DNA of 5,739 nt from an uncultured bacterium (lineage in GTDB: Bacteria > Bacteroidota > Bacteroidia > Bacteroidales > Paludibacteraceae). The notes beneath the pieces were generated by a model, which saw nothing but the letters and a program-made list of their open reading frames with translations, was not told the origin of the DNA and did no database searches. Positions 1 to 5,691 of this stretch are shown here, in pieces. The DNA is taken from positions 1-5,739 of the forward strand of contig CAMTOX010000139.1 of NCBI GenBank assembly GCA_947074225.1, in the 5' to 3' direction. How positions within the stretch are numbered: the first letter of the stretch is position 1; the number at the start of each line of letters is the position of its first letter. The translations under genes and the position numbers were made by a program.

Positions 1-109
1 GGATCAGGTGAAGTGTGTGGATGAGAGTGTGTGTGTTTTTTTTCGAGCAGACGACGGCATACGCGATTTCTGAATGTGACTGGCGTGCAGACGTGTGCTC
101 TTCCGAGCT
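1..109 (-). other. Untrimmed Illumina P7/index adapter with poly-T linker and read noise (not genomic)
   Basis: Positions 44-67 match the P7 flow-cell oligo with three substitutions (45, 52, 64). Positions 68-75 (TTCTGAAT) are an 8-base index. Positions 76-109 match the index-read adapter with three substitutions (84, 87, 107). The T8 run at 36-43 sits exactly where the poly-T linker of the grafted P7 oligo lies. The GT-rich bases 1-35 look like base-caller noise past the end of the molecule. The whole block reads as the reverse complement of a read that ran through its insert. Nothing before position 110 should be treated as genome. Confidence 0.96.
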
Positions 110-334
110 GGTCTGTATGTTGATGAAACGGAAGAAACCGGTTTCCATGACATAGGTTAGAATAACCATGAGGAGTGATGGCCATGCATATAGGTTTGTA
201 ACAATGCCATATTCAACAGAATTGGTCAATACGTATGAGTATAGTGGTACTAAACACCAGTTTAGGAATTTCCCAAATATGCTACTTATACCATAAATGG
301 CAGTATCTTGTGCTAACTTTTTAAGTCCAGACAT
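110..334 (-). CDS. Polysaccharide (O-antigen-type) flippase, N-terminal fragment
   Basis: These are the first 75 codons of a gene that runs off the contig into adapter. The translation starts MSGLKKLAQDTAIYGISS and includes KFLNWCLVPLYSYVL and METGFFRF. This is the characteristic N-terminus of Bacteroidetes lipopolysaccharide/polysaccharide biosynthesis flippases of the MOP (Wzx/MATE-like) superfamily. Family members are inner-membrane proteins of roughly 480 residues with about 12-14 helices that move lipid-linked sugar units across the membrane for surface polysaccharide assembly. The first two hydrophobic segments are visible at about residues 12-36 and 45-64. The frame stays open to the last genomic base; the truncation is technical, not a mutation. 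It lies 52 bp downstream of ruvB on the same strand with no clear terminator between, so co-transcription is likely. The substrate sugar cannot be inferred. Confidence 0.88.
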
Positions 335-348
335 GAAAATTGTTTTGA

Positions 349-364
349 CCTATTTTGCAATAGG
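349..364 (-). repeat. Small inverted repeat just upstream of the flippase start
   Basis: CCTATT, loop TTGC, AATAGG is a perfect 6-bp stem in the 52-bp ruvB-flippase gap. It ends 14 nt before the flippase ATG. No T-run follows on the minus strand, so it is not a convincing terminator. It could influence mRNA processing or translation initiation, or be chance. Confidence 0.35.
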
Positions 365-386
365 AATTATTGGAAATGGTATGGTT

Positions 387-1400
387 TTAAAATAAGCTCG
401 TCTGTTCGCTCCATCTTTTCTTACCCAAATGCTGATAGGCCAACTCGGTAACTTCTCTGCCACGTGGAGTGCGTTTTATGAATCCCTCTTTGATTAAGAA
501 CGGTTCATAAACCTCTTCAAGGGTGCCGGTATCTTCGCCCAAAGCGGTGGCTATGGTTGAAAGACCTACCGGACCGCCACCAAACTTCTCTATGATAGTA
601 GTTAAAATCTTATTGTCGATTTCGTCTAATCCATATTTATCTATGTTGAGAGCTTCCAAAGCATAACAAGCAATGGCTTTGTCAATGCTTCCGTTCCCTT
701 TTACTTGTGCAAAGTCGCGAACACGTCGTAAGAGTGCGTTGGCAATACGTGGTGTGCCACGGCTACGTAGAGCAATCTCTATGGCTGCCTCGCGAGTACA
801 AGGAACCTGAAGAATGTCGGCCGAGCGTTCAATAATCTCAGTTAATATGGTATCGTCGTAATACTCAAAGTGACAGTTAATGCCAAAACGAGCTCGTAAA
901 GGGCTTGTGAGTAGACCACTGCGTGTGGTGGCGCCAATAAGAGTGAACGGCTCTAAATCAAGTTGTATGGAGCGTGCGCTGGGGCCTTTATCTATCATGA
1001 TGTCGATACGGTAATCTTCCATGGCAGAATAGAGGTACTCCTCTACAATAGGACTTAAACGGTGTATCTCGTCGATAAATAAGACATCATTTCGCTCTAA
1101 ACTTGTAAGAAGTCCGGCAAGGTCGCCAGGCTTATCTAATACTGGTCCAGAGGTAATCTTGAAGCCTACACCAAGTTCGTTGGCAATAATATTGGAAAGG
1201 GTAGTCTTGCCCAGCCCCGGAGGGCCATGTAGTAGTACGTGGTCTAAGCTCTCATTGCGTTGGCTGGCTGCCTGCACAAAAATAGAGAGGTTCTCCACTG
1301 CTTTATCTTGACCGCGGAAGTCGCTGAAACTGAGAGGACGCAATGCGCGCTCTAAATCTTGGTCACTCTCGCGGGCTTGTTTTCGTATATCAAAATCCAT
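387..1400 (-). CDS. ruvB: Holliday junction branch migration DNA helicase RuvB
   Basis: This is a complete 337-residue AAA+ motor, close to the 336 residues of E. coli RuvB. A hexameric RuvB ring on each side of a RuvA-bound Holliday junction pumps DNA to drive branch migration in recombinational repair. Visible motifs are Walker A GPPGLGKT (59-66), Walker B LFIDE (107-111) followed by IHRL, sensor 1 GATTR (156-160), arginine finger R171 within LRARFG (aligning with E. coli R174), sensor 2 GTPRIAN (215-221), and the C-terminal winged helix with GGGPVGL (274-280) and the DNA-contacting TPRGR (311-315). All catalytic positions are intact. The ATG at 1400 is preceded by a purine-rich GGGAGAGAAG stretch, the most Shine-Dalgarno-like site in the window. 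It starts only 13 bp after the upstream ABC ATPase gene, so the two are probably co-transcribed. Neither ruvA nor ruvC is in the window. Confidence 0.98.
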   Translation of the reverse strand: MDFDIRKQARESDQDLERALRPLSFSDFRGQDKAVENLSIFVQAASQRNESLDHVLLHGPPGLGKTTLSNIIANELGVGFKITSGPVLDKPGDLAGLLTSLERNDVLFIDEIHRLSPIVEEYLYSAMEDYRIDIMIDKGPSARSIQLDLEPFTLIGATTRSGLLTSPLRARFGINCHFEYYDDTILTEIIERSADILQVPCTREAAIEIALRSRGTPRIANALLRRVRDFAQVKGNGSIDKAIACYALEALNIDKYGLDEIDNKILTTIIEKFGGGPVGLSTIATALGEDTGTLEEVYEPFLIKEGFIKRTPRGREVTELAYQHLGKKRWSEQTSLF

Positions 1401-1413
1401 CTATCTTCTCTCC

Positions 1414-2325
1414 CTATTTTGGGTTTGTTTTGGTTAATCGTCTAAAAGTATCCTCCATGCTCTCCTCAACCTGACGCATGGTCAGAAGGGTCAACCCTTC
1501 GCTTGTGGCAAATTTAAAAAGCGATTCTCTAATATCTTTCTCTGCAAAAATCCGATAGGTATTGTTACCTATGGAATCGCACGAAATAATTCCTTCAATA
1601 TGTTCGGCTGTTATCTTGTTGGTTGGAGCATTGAATTCTACTTCAAATACTAAATGCTCTTTCTGAAATATCATGTCATTGGCTTGTGCATCGGCCACTA
1701 TAGTGCCTTGATTTATCACGACTATCCGTTGGCATAGGGCTTTAACCTCTTGCATGATATGTGTTGAGAAGAGAACAGTCTTATCTTTTCCTATCTCGCG
1801 AATCAGTTCGCGAATCTCTATTAATTGGTTGGGGTCTAATCCTGTGGTTGGTTCGTCAAGAATCAATACTTTAGGGTCGTGTATTAAAGCTTGTGCCAAC
1901 CCAACACGCTGGCGATATCCTTTTGAGAGTTGTCCAATCTTCTTGTGTTGTTCTTTTCCCAATCCGGTACGTTCAATCATCTCTTCAATGCGTTTGTTCT
2001 TATCTTTGCCTAAATGGTAACACTCGGCAACAAAAGATAGATACTCACGGACATACATTTCTAAATAGAGCGGATTATGTTCTGGTAAATAACCTATCAA
2101 ACGCTTCACCTCTAAACTGTCGGTTGTCATGGGTTGTCCATAGATAGTTACTTGACCTGCCGTTGGTTCTATATAGCCGGTAATAATTTTCATTAATGTG
2201 CTTTTGCCGGCACCATTAGGTCCAAGGAAACCTACTATCTCACCCTCTTTTAAACTTAAGTTTATGTGATTGAGCACTTCATGCTCGCCATAAAATTTGC
2301 TGATATTTTCGATCCAAAGAGACAT
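1414..2325 (-). CDS. gldA: ABC transporter ATP-binding protein, GldA-like
   Basis: This is a complete 303-residue ABC ATPase of the single-domain, drug/multi-substrate exporter type. Visible motifs are Walker A GPNGAGKST (35-43), IGYLPE (77-82) at the Q-loop position with Glu in place of the usual Gln, signature LSKGYRQR (133-140), Walker B VLILDEPT (153-160), D-loop GLDP (162-165) and switch histidine H189. Residues after about 220 form the C-terminal accessory domain common in this subfamily and end with EESMEDTFRRLT. Overall architecture and sequence resemble the GldA family, the ATPase of the GldA-GldF-GldG complex needed for Flavobacterium gliding. Homologs are widespread in non-gliding Bacteroidales, where the cargo is unknown. 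No permease gene adjoins it here. It heads the cluster with ruvB 13 bp downstream. The ABC ATPase call is certain; the GldA name is by resemblance only. Confidence 0.9.
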   Translation of the reverse strand: MSLWIENISKFYGEHEVLNHINLSLKEGEIVGFLGPNGAGKSTLMKIITGYIEPTAGQVTIYGQPMTTDSLEVKRLIGYLPEHNPLYLEMYVREYLSFVAECYHLGKDKNKRIEEMIERTGLGKEQHKKIGQLSKGYRQRVGLAQALIHDPKVLILDEPTTGLDPNQLIEIRELIREIGKDKTVLFSTHIMQEVKALCQRIVVINQGTIVADAQANDMIFQKEHLVFEVEFNAPTNKITAEHIEGIISCDSIGNNTYRIFAEKDIRESLFKFATSEGLTLLTMRQVEESMEDTFRRLTKTNPK

Positions 2326-2332
2326 GTGTAGT

Positions 2333-2345
2333 TCAATATTATTGA
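2333..2345. repeat. 13-bp palindrome directly upstream of the gldA-like start
   Basis: TCAATA-T-TATTGA is a perfect dyad starting 8 bp upstream of the ATG at 2325. No Shine-Dalgarno sequence is present in this interval. The position suits an operator or a weak hairpin affecting initiation. It is AT-rich, so chance is quite possible. Confidence 0.35.
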
Positions 2346-2380
2346 GGTGAATATTTGCTTCTTTTTTTTGAGATGAAATA

Positions 2381-2399
2381 ATGCTTCAGAGATGCTTCA
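2381..2399. repeat. Tandem 11-bp-period repeat in the gldA-like leader
   Basis: ATGCTTCA occurs at 2381-2388 and again at 2392-2399, an 11-bp period separated by GAG, close to one helical turn. It lies between the candidate promoter (2445-2452) and the ATPase start codon. A T8 run (2362-2369) lies between this repeat and the gene. The function is unknown. Confidence 0.4.
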
Positions 2400-2444
2400 A
2401 GTTTATCTTGATCGATAGTTGAATGCAGAAGGCATAATAACTTG

Positions 2445-2452
2445 CAAATATA
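2445..2452 (-). promoter_or_regulatory. Candidate Bacteroidales -7 promoter box for the gldA-ruvB-flippase cluster
   Basis: On the minus strand the box reads TATATTTG followed by CA, matching the Bacteroidetes sigma-ABfr -7 consensus TAnnTTTG. It lies about 120 bp upstream of the ATPase start and downstream of the terminator for the preceding unit, where a new promoter is needed. A clear -33 TTG element is not evident at the expected spacing, which lowers confidence. Confidence 0.55.
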
Positions 2453-2536
2453 CTATTTTTATCTATATCGTAATGTTAAATATAACGCTTTTCTTATCCT
2501 TCCATGTTCATATTATTTCTTGGTTATTATACCAAA

Positions 2537-2569
2537 AGTTCCTCATGGTTCTTTGAACCATGAGGAACT
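2537..2569 (-). terminator. Hairpin terminator of the barrel-lipoprotein unit
   Basis: A perfect 15-bp stem (AGTTCCTCATGGTTC and its complement) closes on a 3-nt loop. On the minus strand the stem is followed by a short T-run (TTTT overlapping the stem end). It begins 65 bp downstream of the lipoprotein stop codon. The plus-strand flank has no T-run, so it serves leftward transcription. The stem is strong, but the U-tract is short for a classical intrinsic terminator. Confidence 0.75.
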
Positions 2570-2634
2570 ATAAGTTGTAGAACCCTTCTGTGAATGCTCT
2601 GTTATGACTATTTCATAGCCTATAGTTACTCTCT

Positions 2635-3903
2635 TTAATAATTAAACACGACGCTTCCTACGTCTAACCGTGAGTTTTTAGCTCCCCAGAATCTGTCGCC
2701 AAAGGCACTCGATGAGAAGAGTACAATAACGTAGTCTGGCTCTTGTTGTGCGGCATCGGTCGGATATACCTCAGGCATCAATGTTTTCGTATATTCGTCG
2801 GTAGTTCCTGGAACAAGAGTGAATTTGTAGAATTCTACCTCTCCATAGGTACCTCCAATTTTCAAATATGGTTTCTCGGCGAGTTGTGCTGCGGTAGGTT
2901 CGCCATAAATAAATGGGAGTGTCAAAGTAACCATGCCATCTGCGCTTGAACTCATGGTGCCAATGCTGTCGCTAGTGCGAAGCCATGCTGTAGCTATGCG
3001 TATGAAATTATTAGGTAATATAGAGCGATTTTGCAATATCACATACACATCGCACGAGTCAATAGCAGGTCTTCCTTCGGCATCGCTAGGGTAGATAGGG
3101 TTCAGTGAGCCATCGACCATTTGGGCGCCACGCGCATATCTCATCTTAAGAGTAACACTGCTGGGGCGTTGATAAAATGGCACTCCAAAATCTATCATCT
3201 TACGCGGGTTAGGGTCGGAGCCTACTCCGGGAGCATGCGTTATGGAGTAGCGGAATATACCTGTAAAGAGTGCACCACCCACAACACCCGATTTTAATAC
3301 TGCACCTAAATTATAGGTGCCAGTAGTAATTTGTGCATATTCAGCAAACGACTCACTTGGGGCTGGTATGGTGGTGAAATAACTTGCTAAGCGTGTGGCT
3401 TGTGCCGGTGTTTGCCATGGTGAATAAGTTTGGCTGTTCTCGCCAGGGAAATAGGCATAGACAGGCGTAGAACTACCGTATGGGGTATAGCTATAACTGG
3501 TTTGGAACCATTGGTCTAATGCTGAATAGGCCAACTGTTTGGGAGCATCGCCTTTACTCACCACAATGAGCCATGGCTTTACAATATTATCATCCTCAGC
3601 ACGCACTCTTATGAGAACCGGTTCTAAGAAGTTTGTATAGCTATATGGGTCGGTCTCAAACTTTGCTAATGGAGAGGCTACCGCTAGCTCAACTTCAAGT
3701 TCACTTGCATTCATGGTGTTGCTAATGCTAATATATACGTAGCCGGTGTCTCTTAAGTCGCCAGTAACAATGGAGTTATTTATCTGACCCTTAATCTTAA
3801 ATGTTGTGATATTTGCCAATTCCGATTCACCAAAATAATCGTCTTTAATGCATCCGGTAAATAGCAAAGCACATAGTATAAATGGAATAATATAGTGTTT
3901 CAT
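2635..3903 (-). CDS. PCMD-domain surface lipoprotein
   Basis: This is a 422-residue lipoprotein. The signal peptide (MKHYIIPFILCALLFTGC) ends in a lipobox with Cys18. The following IKDD resembles the K-(D/E)2 surface-export signal of Bacteroidetes lipoproteins, suggesting exposure on the outer face of the outer membrane. Residues about 32-118 form an Ig-like N-terminal module (ITTFKIKGQ to LIVVSKGD). Residues about 125-422 fit the PCMD family (putative carbohydrate metabolism domain), with the hallmark GGALFTGIF (209-217) and the C-terminal FSSSAFGDRFWGA (396-408) before a final beta strand. The family's biochemical activity is unproven; carbohydrate binding or processing is assumed from the family name. 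An in-frame GTG at 3924 adds seven residues. The ATG at 3903 is preferred because it sits right after an A-rich stretch and gives a normal lipoprotein signal. The gene follows the beta-barrel gene by 85 bp with no promoter box seen between. Confidence 0.88.
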   Translation of the reverse strand: MKHYIIPFILCALLFTGCIKDDYFGESELANITTFKIKGQINNSIVTGDLRDTGYVYISISNTMNASELEVELAVASPLAKFETDPYSYTNFLEPVLIRVRAEDDNIVKPWLIVVSKGDAPKQLAYSALDQWFQTSYSYTPYGSSTPVYAYFPGENSQTYSPWQTPAQATRLASYFTTIPAPSESFAEYAQITTGTYNLGAVLKSGVVGGALFTGIFRYSITHAPGVGSDPNPRKMIDFGVPFYQRPSSVTLKMRYARGAQMVDGSLNPIYPSDAEGRPAIDSCDVYVILQNRSILPNNFIRIATAWLRTSDSIGTMSSSADGMVTLTLPFIYGEPTAAQLAEKPYLKIGGTYGEVEFYKFTLVPGTTDEYTKTLMPEVYPTDAAQQEPDYVIVLFSSSAFGDRFWGAKNSRLDVGSVVFNY

Positions 3904-3988
3904 GTTGTTTGTTGTTTTTCTCACACTTCAAAAGTTGAATTATTTATTAATTTAGCATTTCTCTTGTTGTTCTATTCGCAATATTATA

Positions 3989-4915
3989 TTAGAGATTTCT
4001 TTTGCGCATCTCCTCATTATATTTTTTATAGTCAAGACCAATATAGTAGGTAAAGCCCACATTTACCATGTTTGGAATAAATCGGAAATTAAATCCCCAA
4101 TTATTATTACTGCCTGGGTCTACCTCGTCTACCAATACTTTGGTATATTCAAAATACGCTACTAATGGGCTTATGGTGAACTCAAAAGCAAATCCTTTAG
4201 ATAGAAAATACATAAGTCCTAATGTTAATCCAATGCCAATATCGTTGGTGTGGCGTTCAATCTTCATTATCGATTTGCCATTGTCGTAGGTGTCGCGTGC
4301 TAAGCTGTGTGTGTAACTGTAGTAAAGGTTGCTTTCATTAATGAAGTAGAAACGTTGAAGTTGTCCCAAAGGAATGTAGTTGCGAATGAATCCAGTGGCA
4401 AAATAACTCTCACTAGCACTTCGGGTATCGTAGTCGCGAGCATCCATGGCAAGTTCAAAGATTTTACCATTTAAATGAAGCTCATTGTGTCGGTAGTTGA
4501 AACCTAAGCGTAGTCCTACAGAGACATTGTCTTTAAAGAAGTAATTACCATTTAAGCCTACACCAAAATTGAATTTGTTGCGACTTTCAATTTTTATAAA
4601 GCTTCCAATCCAATCGGCATCAGTGCCTCCACCGCCAAATGCTAAGCGGAAGCCAACGCTGCTCACTCCCTTCTGTAAAAGGGTGTAGTGTTCATCAAAA
4701 TCATACGATTGTGAATTATTAAAGGCGTTATAGCCTACATTCTTCTTAAATAACGAACTGCTCTGATTTACTTTACTGCTGTCGTTAGAAGAGGTGTCAG
4801 AAGTTGTAACACTCAGATCATCCCCATATATATTACTGTTTGTTCCATGGGTTGAGATTAGAAGGAACGGTAGGAAAGAGATGAGTAAGGTGTGTGTTAA
4901 TCTTTTAATATGCAT
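3989..4915 (-). CDS. Outer-membrane beta-barrel protein (hypothetical)
   Basis: This is a 308-residue exported protein. A signal peptide starts MHIKRLTHTLLISFLPFLL with a basic n-region and hydrophobic core, and cleavage is probably near STHG. A Ser/Thr/Asn-rich linker (about 25-54) follows. From about residue 84 to 295 alternating amphipathic strands with aromatic ends (NFGVGLNGNYFF, VSVGLRLGFNYRH, YFATGFIRNYIPLG, IGIGLTLGLMYFL, NMVNVGFTYYIGL) indicate a small barrel, perhaps 8-10 strands, of the Bacteroidetes outer-membrane beta-barrel type. The charged tail YKKYNEEMRKRNL extends past the last strand. An upstream in-frame GTG at 4978 would add 21 residues. It is rejected because it sits in the loop of the leader hairpin and would put a second hydrophobic segment before a complete signal peptide. 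The gene probably heads an operon with the PCMD lipoprotein. No specific function is recognised. Confidence 0.85.
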   Translation of the reverse strand: MHIKRLTHTLLISFLPFLLISTHGTNSNIYGDDLSVTTSDTSSNDSSKVNQSSSLFKKNVGYNAFNNSQSYDFDEHYTLLQKGVSSVGFRLAFGGGGTDADWIGSFIKIESRNKFNFGVGLNGNYFFKDNVSVGLRLGFNYRHNELHLNGKIFELAMDARDYDTRSASESYFATGFIRNYIPLGQLQRFYFINESNLYYSYTHSLARDTYDNGKSIMKIERHTNDIGIGLTLGLMYFLSKGFAFEFTISPLVAYFEYTKVLVDEVDPGSNNNWGFNFRFIPNMVNVGFTYYIGLDYKKYNEEMRKRNL

Positions 4916-4960
4916 ATTGTTATCTATTAGTGTTGTTAACAGCAAAATAAATAACAAGAA

Positions 4961-5007
4961 GGCTGCCAATCTCAACACCTTAACCTTGAAAGTTGAAATT
5001 GGCAGCC
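4961..5007 (-). promoter_or_regulatory. Leader hairpin with T-rich tail, candidate attenuator
   Basis: The arms at 4961-4976 and 4992-5007 pair at 15 of 16 positions (core GGCTGCCAAT/ATTGGCAGCC) around a 15-nt loop. On the minus strand the stem is followed immediately by TTCTTGTTATTTATTTTG, with seven T in the first ten bases. The plus-strand flank has no T-run. The structure lies between the candidate promoter (5042-5049) and the ATG at 4915, so it could end transcription early or stabilise the mRNA 5' end. The stem is seen directly; its regulatory role is inferred. Confidence 0.6.
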
Positions 5008-5009
5008 AT
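4980..5009 (-). CDS. Possible nine-residue leader peptide
   Basis: ATG GCT GCC AAT TTC AAC TTT CAA GGT TAA encodes MAANFNFQG. Its first six codons cover the 5' arm of the leader hairpin and its stop lies in the loop. A ribosome translating it would mask that arm, the geometry expected of a translation-coupled attenuator. There is no good Shine-Dalgarno site, although Bacteroidales often lack one. A nine-codon ORF can easily arise by chance, so confidence is low. Confidence 0.25.
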   Translation of the reverse strand: MAANFNFQG

Positions 5010-5041
5010 TATGTGGCCTATATGGCCGAAACAGAGCAATA

Positions 5042-5049
5042 CAAAGGTA
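5042..5049 (-). promoter_or_regulatory. Candidate Bacteroidales -7 promoter box for the barrel-lipoprotein unit
   Basis: The minus strand reads TACCTTTG, an exact TAnnTTTG match, followed by TATTGC. Transcription would begin a few bases downstream, giving a leader of about 120 nt that contains the hairpin and mini-ORF before the ATG at 4915. No convincing -33 TTG is visible upstream, so the call rests on the -7 box and its position. Confidence 0.55.
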
Positions 5050-5691
5050 CTCTATTTTTTGACATTACCTTCTGTTTATCTTTACTTTAATTCTAATTAT
5101 TATCCGTTGGTTGGCAATAACTAAATAGAAATTAATTATCTATAAAGTACATTTTTGAATTGCTTCATTTCTCGCTTTATTACAGAATTTCTCTGTTTAA
5201 ACATCCTATTTCTTCAATTTTATTGAACTTTTATAAATGAACAATTTCAAAGAAAATCTTAAATATAGAATCGTGTTAACTGTTTTTTTAAACGCTTTCT
5301 CTTCTATTTAGCGAGATTATAAACAATCCATAATATATATATTACACTCTAAAAAATTAAGTATAATTAACACATTGCTTGTTGTTGATTGATTACTAGT
5401 GTTTTAATATGTATATTTATGCTGTATTTACGTATGATAGCTCCAGTTGTTGATTTAAAGAGTATTAAATGTGATTTATTTTTCATATTTTTGTATTGTA
5501 TTCATTAAAAATATGCTATAAAACTTCTTTAGAGTGCTCTTTATTTCAAAAGTATTAAAAAAAATAAATACTTCTGATATATCTAGTAAGATATTTTTAA
5601 TTTAAATCGCTCTCTAATATCTTTTTTATTGTTAATAAATTACATAGTCTATAATTAACCACAACACGTATTACAGTTAGCTGTAATACGT
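5050..5691. other. Gene-free AT-rich stretch
   Basis: About 640 bp carry no supportable gene on either strand. G+C is far below the coding part: hand counts give 28% for 5161-5220, 15% for 5461-5520 and 17% for 5581-5640, against about 53% for a ruvB block (781-840). It contains scattered T- and A-runs, a 10-bp direct repeat GTTGTTGATT (5381-5390 and 5446-5455), AGTATTAAA at 5461-5469 and 5551-5559, and an alternating AT tract near 5330-5343. It could be a long upstream regulatory region, or a spacer beside a gene beyond the contig end. No RNA gene was recognised. Confidence 0.7.
5666..5691. repeat. Perfect 11-bp inverted repeat ending at the adapter junction
   Basis: ACGTATTACAG, loop TTAG, CTGTAATACGT. 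The right arm stops exactly where the adapter begins and pairing does not continue outside. Neither flank has a T-run, so it does not look like a terminator. Exact coincidence with the fragment end suggests a snap-back artefact of library preparation, in which case 5681-5691 may not be genomic. Confidence 0.8.

Noticed and set aside
11..35. GT-rich repeat that might be read as a microsatellite
   Set aside because: It lies upstream of the P7 poly-T linker, outside any genomic insert, and is best explained as base-calling noise.
134..145. Perfect 12-bp palindrome GAAACCGGTTTC
   Set aside because: It falls in the codons for the conserved METGFF motif of the flippase, so the protein sequence explains it.
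1754..2147. Plus-strand open frames (1754-2020 and 1893-2147)
   Set aside because: Both lie wholly inside the ABC ATPase gene on the opposite strand, encode low-complexity Cys/Ser-rich sequence without motifs, and lack a promoter or start context.
2743..2949. Plus-strand open frame antisense to the lipoprotein
   Set aside because: It is entirely antisense to a well-supported PCMD coding region and has no recognisable domain or start signal.
5014..5028. GGCC-TATAT-GGCC small dyad in the barrel leader
   Set aside because: Only four pairs form before a mismatch; too weak to call as a separate element beside the large hairpin.
4068..5090. Plus-strand open frames (4068-4289 and 4794-5090)
   Set aside because: The first is antisense to the barrel gene. 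The second spans its N-terminus and leader hairpin, and its hydrophobic stretch has no supporting motif or context.
5486..5554. TAnnTTTG matches in the AT-rich tract (plus strand 5486-5493, minus strand 5547-5554)
   Set aside because: Such boxes are expected by chance at this composition, lack -33 elements, and have no gene close downstream in the right orientation.
5578..5599. ATATCT-AGTA-AGATAT stem followed by T5, terminator-like on the plus strand
   Set aside because: The 6-bp stem is almost all A/T, and no plus-strand gene ends nearby.
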